Source: Sphingomonadales bacterium
GTDB lineage: Bacteria > Pseudomonadota > Alphaproteobacteria > Sphingomonadales > Sphingomonadaceae
NCBI GenBank assembly: GCA_016704425.1
Contig: JADJAC010000011.1
Coordinates: forward strand, 434,001 to 498,000
Length of the DNA stretch: 64,000 nucleotides
Direction of reading: 5' to 3'
A program made the position numbers and the translations under genes. This document shows positions 58,771 through 64,000 of this stretch, in pieces. The notes below the pieces were generated by a model. It searched no databases and was not told the origin of the DNA. It saw nothing but the letters and a program-made list of their open reading frames with translations. The first letter of the stretch is position 1. Each line of letters begins with the position of its first letter.

Positions 58771-61026
58771 ATGTCTGACCTGATCGATCCAGCGCCCGTT
58801 CCCGGTGAAGCATTTGATACGCCCTTCGATACGGCGTTGTCCGAGCGCTATCTGGTCTATGCGCTGTCGACGATCACGGCGCGTTCGCTGCCTGACCTGC
58901 GCGACGGGCTGAAGCCGGTCCACCGCCGCCTGCTCTGGGCCATGCGACTGCTGAAGCTCGACCCGGCGAGTGCCTACAAGAAGTCCGCCCGCGTGGTGGG
59001 CGATGTGATCGGCAAATATCACCCGCATGGCGATCAATCGGTCTATGATGCGATGGTCCGCCTCGCACAGGATTTTGCGCTGCGTTATCCGCTTGTCGAC
59101 GGGCAGGGCAATTTCGGCAATGTCGATGGCGATAATGCCGCGGCCTATCGCTACACCGAAGCGCGGCTGACACCCTCTGCCATCGCCCTCATGTCCGGGC
59201 TTGATGATGGCACGGTCGATTACAAGCCGACCTACAATGGCGAGGATGAAGAGCCGGAAATCTTCCCCGGCCTCTTCCCCAACCTGCTCGCCAACGGCGC
59301 GAGCGGCATTGCTGTCGGCATGGCGACAAGCATTCCGCCGCACAATGTTGCAGAGATTATCGACGCCGCAACGCTCCTCATCGAGCAGCCCAATGCTGAC
59401 GCTGCGGCGCTGCTCGAACACATCAAGGGTCCGGACCTTCCGACCGGCGGCCAGATCATCGACAGCGCGGCGGTGATCGCCGAAGCCTATGCAACGGGCC
59501 GCGGCGGCTTCCGCGTCCGTTCGCGCTGGCATGTCGAGGATCAGGGGCGCGGGACCTGGGTCGCCGTCGTCACGGAAATTCCCTACCAGGTCCAGAAGGG
59601 CAAGCTGATCGAGGCGATTGCCGCGATCATCAATGACAAGAAACTGCCGATCCTGGCCGATGTCCGGGATGAATCGGATGAAGCCATCCGCATCGTGATC
59701 GAACCCCGCAGCCGGTCGGTCGATCCCGATGTGCTGATGGAAAGTCTGTTCAAGCTCTCCGAACTTGAAGTCCGCATTTCGCTCAACATGAATGTGCTGG
59801 ATGCGGACCGCACCCCGCGCGTCCTGCCCCTGAAAGATGTGCTGACGCGCTGGATCCGGCACCAGATCGAAGTGCTCGTCCGCCGGGCGCAGCACCGGCT
59901 CGGCAAGATCGATGACAGGATCGAACTGCTCGACGGCTATCTGATTGCCTATCTCAACCTCGATCGCGTGATCGAGATCATCCGCACCGAGGATGAGCCC
60001 AAGCCCGTCATGATGGCCGAATTCGGGCTCAATGACCGGCAGGCCGAAGCAATCCTCAACATGCGGTTGCGTTCGCTGCGGCGGCTCGAGGAATTCGAGA
60101 TCAAGACCGAGCGCGAAAAGCTCGCCGAAGAACGCGAAGGCCTTGTTGCGCTCATCGAAAGCCCGGCGCGTCAGAAGACCAAGTTGAAGAAGGATCTTGC
60201 CACGCTGCGGCAAGCCTACGGCCCGGACACCGTGATCGGAAAGCGCCGCACGCTGATTGCCGAAGCGGCCGCTCCAAAGGATATTCCGCTGGAAGCGATG
60301 ATCGAGCGGGAACCGATTACCGTCATCATGTCGCAGCGCGGCTGGGTCCGCGCGATGAAGGGCCATGTAGCGCTCGACACGGCGGAGGCACTGAAGTTCA
60401 AGGATGGCGACGGCCCGGCCTTTGCCTTTCACGCTCAAACCACGGACAAGATCCTGCTTGCGGCCGAAGATGGCCGGTTTTTCACACTTGGTGCTGACAA
60501 GCTGCCCGGCGGGCGGGGCTTTGGCGAACCGGTTCGCCTGATGATCGACCTGCCCGATGGCGTCGGGATCGTGAATCTTTTTCCCGCCCGGTCCGATGAG
60601 CGCATCCTGCTGGCGGCGTCCGACGGCAAGGGCTTTGTCGCCAATGCGTCAGAGGTCGTTGCCGAAACGCGCAAGGGCCGACAGGTCGTCAATGTGCGGA
60701 CCGGCGCCAAGCTGGCGGTCGCGCGGACGATTCCCGCTGGCCATGATTATGCGGCAGTAGTGGGGGACAACCGCAAGCTCGTCGTCTTCCCGCTTGAGGA
60801 GCTGCCGGAAATGACACGCGGGCAAGGGGTCACGCTTCAGAAATACCGAGATGGCGGCCTGTCCGACGCAACGAGCTTCCGCTTTGACGAAGGCTTGAGC
60901 TGGGCGATGGGCGGTGAAACAGGGCGCACCCGCACCGAAGCAGACCTGACCTTGTGGCGCGTCGCACGTGGTGCCGCCGGGCGGATGCCACCCACAGGAT
61001 TTCCCCGGGACAACCGGTTCGGCTGA
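58771..61026 (+). CDS. parC: DNA topoisomerase IV subunit A
   Basis: The 751-residue product has the type II topoisomerase A pattern. ARSLPDLRDGLKPVHRRLLWAM and GKYHPHGDQ are near the start, the catalytic tyrosine is Tyr128 in AAAYRYTEARL, and the C-terminal beta-propeller begins near TVIMSQRGWVRAMKGH. The length and the lack of a GyrA box point to ParC. Gln89 stands where E. coli ParC has Ser80, the main quinolone-resistance position; alphaproteobacterial ParCs often differ there. It decatenates daughter chromosomes with ParE, which is not in the window. Confidence 0.95.
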   Translation: MSDLIDPAPVPGEAFDTPFDTALSERYLVYALSTITARSLPDLRDGLKPVHRRLLWAMRLLKLDPASAYKKSARVVGDVIGKYHPHGDQSVYDAMVRLAQDFALRYPLVDGQGNFGNVDGDNAAAYRYTEARLTPSAIALMSGLDDGTVDYKPTYNGEDEEPEIFPGLFPNLLANGASGIAVGMATSIPPHNVAEIIDAATLLIEQPNADAAALLEHIKGPDLPTGGQIIDSAAVIAEAYATGRGGFRVRSRWHVEDQGRGTWVAVVTEIPYQVQKGKLIEAIAAIINDKKLPILADVRDESDEAIRIVIEPRSRSVDPDVLMESLFKLSELEVRISLNMNVLDADRTPRVLPLKDVLTRWIRHQIEVLVRRAQHRLGKIDDRIELLDGYLIAYLNLDRVIEIIRTEDEPKPVMMAEFGLNDRQAEAILNMRLRSLRRLEEFEIKTEREKLAEEREGLVALIESPARQKTKLKKDLATLRQAYGPDTVIGKRRTLIAEAAAPKDIPLEAMIEREPITVIMSQRGWVRAMKGHVALDTAEALKFKDGDGPAFAFHAQTTDKILLAAEDGRFFTLGADKLPGGRGFGEPVRLMIDLPDGVGIVNLFPARSDERILLAASDGKGFVANASEVVAETRKGRQVVNVRTGAKLAVARTIPAGHDYAAVVGDNRKLVVFPLEELPEMTRGQGVTLQKYRDGGLSDATSFRFDEGLSWAMGGETGRTRTEADLTLWRVARGAAGRMPPTGFPRDNRFG

Positions 61027-61129
61027 GCGACTTTTTTGGCCCCGGTGAACGACTTCAACCCTGTTAACCTTGTTTCTTCAGGTTCCGCGTGAGGGGGAAA
61101 CTCAAGGCTTTCGCGCCGTTCGGGGCGGA

Positions 61130-61156
61130 TTCCCGTCTTTTGTCCCAGAACGGGAA
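61130..61156 (+). terminator. Possible parC terminator
   Basis: A 7-bp stem (TTCCCGT with ACGGGAA) is followed by ATATTTT about 100 bases after parC. The T-stretch is weak. The rest of the 295-base gap before the next gene holds an AT-richer promoter-like segment (61160-61320) and no coding sequence. Confidence 0.4.
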
Positions 61157-61321
61157 ATATTTTGGCGAAATATTGTTGCGCTTCGTTAATCGTTAAGACA
61201 ATCTCAACCAACATCAGAGTCGCACCAAATCTGAAAATAGTGTCCGGGCGTAGAAATACGTTTTTCCGGAGGGGCAGGTTTTGGTAAAATTCCGGTGGAA
61301 CAATCCAGGCAGGGGGTAAGT

Positions 61322-62962
61322 ATGAAGTTGTCAAAGTCACTTCCACTGATTGCCTTGTGCGCGGTGGCCTATGCGCCAACAGCGGCAAGTGCAGCACCAA
61401 CCATCAAATCCTATTTTGAGTTCAAGAAACCGAAGATGATCACCATTCCGGGTGACCTTTCACTTGATAGCGGCGGCGCATCCGCTCCGGTGAGCAATGT
61501 ATCTTCGACCTACACCTTGGGTTTCGAAGGTATCAGCCAATATGATGGCGCGTCATTCGGGCGCAATTTCATTCCGCCAGACACAATGGGTGCCGTTGGC
61601 CGCACGCAGTATTTTGAAACGAGCAATGGTGCCTATGCCGTGTTCGACAAATATACTGGCCAAAGACTTTCGCTGGTTTCGGACGTCGCTTTCTGGAACT
61701 CGGTTGGTCAGGCTGGCGCGAATGGCGACTCACGCGTTATGTACAATGCAGCGGCAGGCCGCTGGATTGCCATTTCGTTCGGTGCCTCCACAGCGGATAT
61801 CCAGATCGCCATTTCGGACACGGATGATGCGCTGGGCAGCTGGCAGTCGACCATATTTACGGGCTTTGCCGGCGGCGTTGCCGACTATCCCACACTCGCG
61901 ATGGACACAAACGCCGTTTACATCGGCACGAACAACTTCACGAGTTCGTTCCAGGGCACGACGCTGAACGTCATTCCCTTGAACAGCCTGTTCGGTAACG
62001 GAGCGCCTTCAGTCACGGGGATGAAGCAGTTCTCGACTGCGTTTCCGGGAACGTTCGAGGATCGCGGGTTCGCGCTTCAAGGCGTGAACAGCACGACGGC
62101 GGGGTCCACGGGCAAAGTGCTTGCGGCATCGCTGTTCAACTATGATTCGCTTGGCTTTACGGTCAACAATCTGACGTCGACCGATGAATCAGGCGCTACG
62201 CTCGGTGCGGTCAATTATCTTGGCCAAGCAGCGTTCCAGAGCCCTGGACCCGGCCGCCAGCCGAGCGTTGCGATTGCAGCCAACCAGCGCGTCATTGCGA
62301 CGCTGGACGAACGCATCAGCAGCAGCGTCTACGAAGTCAACGGCCGCATCTACATGGTCAACACGGTTGACGATCTGTCGGACGGTCTTGATGAATCGCG
62401 GGTTCGCTACACCATTCTCGATGCGAACACCTTTGCGATCCTCGACGAAGGCAATATCGGCGAAGCGGGCTATGATTATTATCAGGGCTCGATCGCGGTG
62501 AATGAATTCGGCGAAGTCGCGATTGGCTATAACCGCTCGGGTCTCGATCCGACGACCGGCAAGATCTCGTTCATGGCGCAGTTGTTCCGCACGATGGCAG
62601 ACGGATCGCTGCAATCGATGGGCAGCGAAATGCTCCTCAAGGAAAGCCTTGTGGATGACTACCACAACGGCAGCCTGTTCGGGCAGGCCGCAGCAGGCCG
62701 CCAGCGTTGGGGCGATTACAGCCAGGTGTCGGTGGATCCGTCGAACGCTCACAACTTCTACCTGATCGGTCAGTTTGCCCGTGAATATAACAATGCGGCA
62801 GGCGGCCATCCGGGTGGAACAGGCGGATCGCGCTGGGGCACTTTCATTGCGGTGCTGACAACGCCTGTCCCCGAACCTGAAACCTGGGCCATGATGGTCT
62901 TCGGTTTCGGCTTCATGGGCTATGCCATGCGTCGCCGCCGCTACTCGGCGTCCTTCGCGTGA
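61322..62962 (+). CDS. PEPxxWA-CTERM sorting-domain protein
   Basis: The 546-residue exported protein has a signal peptide (LPLIALCAVAYAPTAASA) and a C-terminal sorting tripartite. It consists of VPEPETWAMM, a hydrophobic helix (VFGFGFMGYAM) and the basic end RRRR. The large middle part has repeated beta-strand segments with WNSVGQAG, RWIAISFG and YDYYQGSIAVNEFGEVAIGYNRSG, which suggests a beta-propeller-like domain. Such proteins are anchored or processed by an exosortase-type transpeptidase, none of which is visible here. The ATG at 61322 follows CAGGGGGTAAG. Confidence 0.85.
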   Translation: MKLSKSLPLIALCAVAYAPTAASAAPTIKSYFEFKKPKMITIPGDLSLDSGGASAPVSNVSSTYTLGFEGISQYDGASFGRNFIPPDTMGAVGRTQYFETSNGAYAVFDKYTGQRLSLVSDVAFWNSVGQAGANGDSRVMYNAAAGRWIAISFGASTADIQIAISDTDDALGSWQSTIFTGFAGGVADYPTLAMDTNAVYIGTNNFTSSFQGTTLNVIPLNSLFGNGAPSVTGMKQFSTAFPGTFEDRGFALQGVNSTTAGSTGKVLAASLFNYDSLGFTVNNLTSTDESGATLGAVNYLGQAAFQSPGPGRQPSVAIAANQRVIATLDERISSSVYEVNGRIYMVNTVDDLSDGLDESRVRYTILDANTFAILDEGNIGEAGYDYYQGSIAVNEFGEVAIGYNRSGLDPTTGKISFMAQLFRTMADGSLQSMGSEMLLKESLVDDYHNGSLFGQAAAGRQRWGDYSQVSVDPSNAHNFYLIGQFAREYNNAAGGHPGGTGGSRWGTFIAVLTTPVPEPETWAMMVFGFGFMGYAMRRRRYSASFA

Positions 62963-62990
62963 GACTTTACTCCTGAGGGAAGACTGGGAA

Positions 62991-63016
62991 GGGGAGCGGA
63001 AACGCTCCCCTTTTTT
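62991..63016 (+). terminator. Rho-independent terminator of the PEP-CTERM gene
   Basis: A perfect 8-bp stem (GGGGAGCG with CGCTCCCC) has a GAAA tetraloop and is followed by six T residues, 28 bases after the stop codon. Confidence 0.93.
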
Positions 63017-63059
63017 GTTTTTTCGGAGCACAAACTGGGCCAGAATAGGAAATGATGCC

Positions 63060-63452
63060 ATGTCCCTACCGAAACGCTCCCTGCTCGCATTGGTTGCCGT
63101 GACGTTGTCCGGCGCAGCGAATCCGCCTTTGACGGGAGAATGGGCGGGTGATCGCGCCCGGCTTACGCTATCGGCAACCGGCGGCACGATTGAGCGCGAT
63201 TGCGGCTCGGGGGCCATCAAAGGTCCGCTGCGCCTCGACGCGCAACATCGTTTCAAGGCCAGCGGCACATTCGAAGCCTATGCTCCCGGCCCGACGCCTG
63301 CAGATGTTTCGCCCAGCCTTCAGCCGACACTCTATCGCGGAACGGTCAATGGCGATGCCATGACTCTGATCATCAAGGTTAAGGGCGCGGCGGAGCCGAC
63401 GACCCTCCACCTCGTCCGAGGCAAACGGGTCAAGCTCATTCGCTGCCTGTAG
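63060..63452 (+). CDS. Small exported protein, unknown function
   Basis: The 130-residue product has a signal peptide (SLLALVAVTLSGAANPP). The mature part, starting LTGEWAGDRARLTLSATGGTIERDCGSGAI, looks like a lipocalin-like or META-type beta barrel, with RGTVNGDAMTLIIKVK near the end and two cysteines (in ERDCGSG and the terminal RCL). No family is assigned. AGGA lies 9 bases before the ATG. Confidence 0.65.
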   Translation: MSLPKRSLLALVAVTLSGAANPPLTGEWAGDRARLTLSATGGTIERDCGSGAIKGPLRLDAQHRFKASGTFEAYAPGPTPADVSPSLQPTLYRGTVNGDAMTLIIKVKGAAEPTTLHLVRGKRVKLIRCL

Positions 63453-63527
63453 CAGCGTTTTGCCGGCATTGGCTTCCCGCGTTGCCTGCTCTAAAAGGAT
63501 GGGCGCAACAAGCGGGGAAATGCAGCG

Positions 63528-63908
63528 ATGAAATTCGCGAGAGCAACCTATTGGCTGGCAGCGATTTACGGCATCCTTGTCTTGCTGCCGGGATTTTTCC
63601 TTGAAGATCAGTTCAGCCGCACGTCGCCGCCCGCGCTCACCCATCCCGAATTCTATTACGGATTCTATGGCTCTGCGCTCGTCTGGCAGTTTGCCTTCAT
63701 TCTGATCGCCCGCGATCCCGTCCGCTATCGCCCTCTCATGCTCGTGAGCGTGCTTGAAAAGGCCGGCTTCTTTTTTGCCTGCCTGTGGCTTTGGTCATCC
63801 GGGCGGCTTGAGATGACCGGTCCATTTTACGGCAGCCTGATCGACGGCCTTTTGATGATCTTGTTCGCTATTGCCTGGGTGCGGACGCCATCGGACGACA
63901 GGGCATAG
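63528..63908 (+). CDS. Small multi-pass membrane protein
   Basis: The 126-residue product has four predicted helices (YWLAAIYGILVLLPGFFL; GFYGSALVWQFAFILIA; LMLVSVLEKAGFFFACLWLW; GSLIDGLLMILFAIAWV). The spacing resembles small DoxX-like or DUF-type four-helix membrane proteins. The function is unknown. The remaining 92 bases of the window after its stop show no gene. Confidence 0.75.
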   Translation: MKFARATYWLAAIYGILVLLPGFFLEDQFSRTSPPALTHPEFYYGFYGSALVWQFAFILIARDPVRYRPLMLVSVLEKAGFFFACLWLWSSGRLEMTGPFYGSLIDGLLMILFAIAWVRTPSDDRA

Positions 63909-64000
63909 CGAAAGGATCGCCTCTCGGCCGGCAGACCTTGGGAAGCCGGTTTCGTGCGCAGAATGGCAGAAATTAGCCAAATTCGAGCGACTTGCAATTT

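Noticed and set aside
58669..60438. A 589-codon minus-strand frame opposite parC
   Set aside because: The plus strand encodes a complete ParC with catalytic tyrosine; the reverse frame has no recognisable domain.
1..64000. CRISPR array or phage structural module
   Set aside because: No regularly spaced repeats and no capsid, tail or terminase genes were seen. The only phage-like gene is the integrase.

Overview
The window looks like a chromosomal segment of a sphingomonad (Alphaproteobacteria, Sphingomonadales). The reasons are GC-rich coding with strong third-position bias, a PEPxxWA-type C-terminal sorting protein, an alphaproteobacterial ParC, and many SDR, SnoaL, sulfotransferase and phosphotransferase genes typical of that group. 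Genus cannot be fixed from the sequence alone.

Region 1 (1-28293) is a dense catabolic-looking cluster of about 25 genes in short operons of alternating polarity. It encodes a Rieske oxygenase alpha subunit (cut by the window edge), a cytochrome P450, a molybdopterin oxidoreductase, a GMC flavoprotein, an aldehyde dehydrogenase, a membrane-bound PQQ dehydrogenase with a possible AveC-like membrane partner, an LLM flavin enzyme, four intact SDRs, six SnoaL-fold proteins, three APH-like phosphotransferases, a sulfotransferase, a glutathione transferase, a VOC protein and an HxlR regulator. No CoA ligase, thiolase or ring-cleavage enzyme is visible, so this is probably the upper or peripheral part of a pathway for a bulky oxygenated (terpenoid, polyketide or polycyclic) substrate that I cannot name. 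Five of its divergent intergenic regions share a 17-bp motif, which suggests a common regulator.

Region 2 (28172-34926) is mobile DNA. A decayed IS3-family element truncates an SDR gene on one side and an unknown gene on the other. Next come a DnaX-like clamp-loader ATPase fused to what looks like a degenerate Rep-type domain, a small orphan gene, an AT-rich gap and a tyrosine recombinase beside tRNA-Gln(TTG). The tRNA 3' end is the likely attachment site. The other end of the element was not found here.

Region 3 (34983-64000) is ordinary chromosome: branched-chain aminotransferase, proC, ubiK, rlmB, pyrC, ygfZ, purC and parC. It also holds tyrosine catabolism genes (FAH-family hydrolase, hpd, a divergent MarR regulator with a clear palindromic operator), an acyl-CoA dehydrogenase, a four-gene arsenic operon (arsR, arsI-like, arsC, acr3), a persulfide dioxygenase-rhodanese fusion, a secreted C13-type peptidase, lipoproteins and a PEPxxWA-CTERM protein. 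Two near-identical hairpin repeats sit at gene ends in this part.
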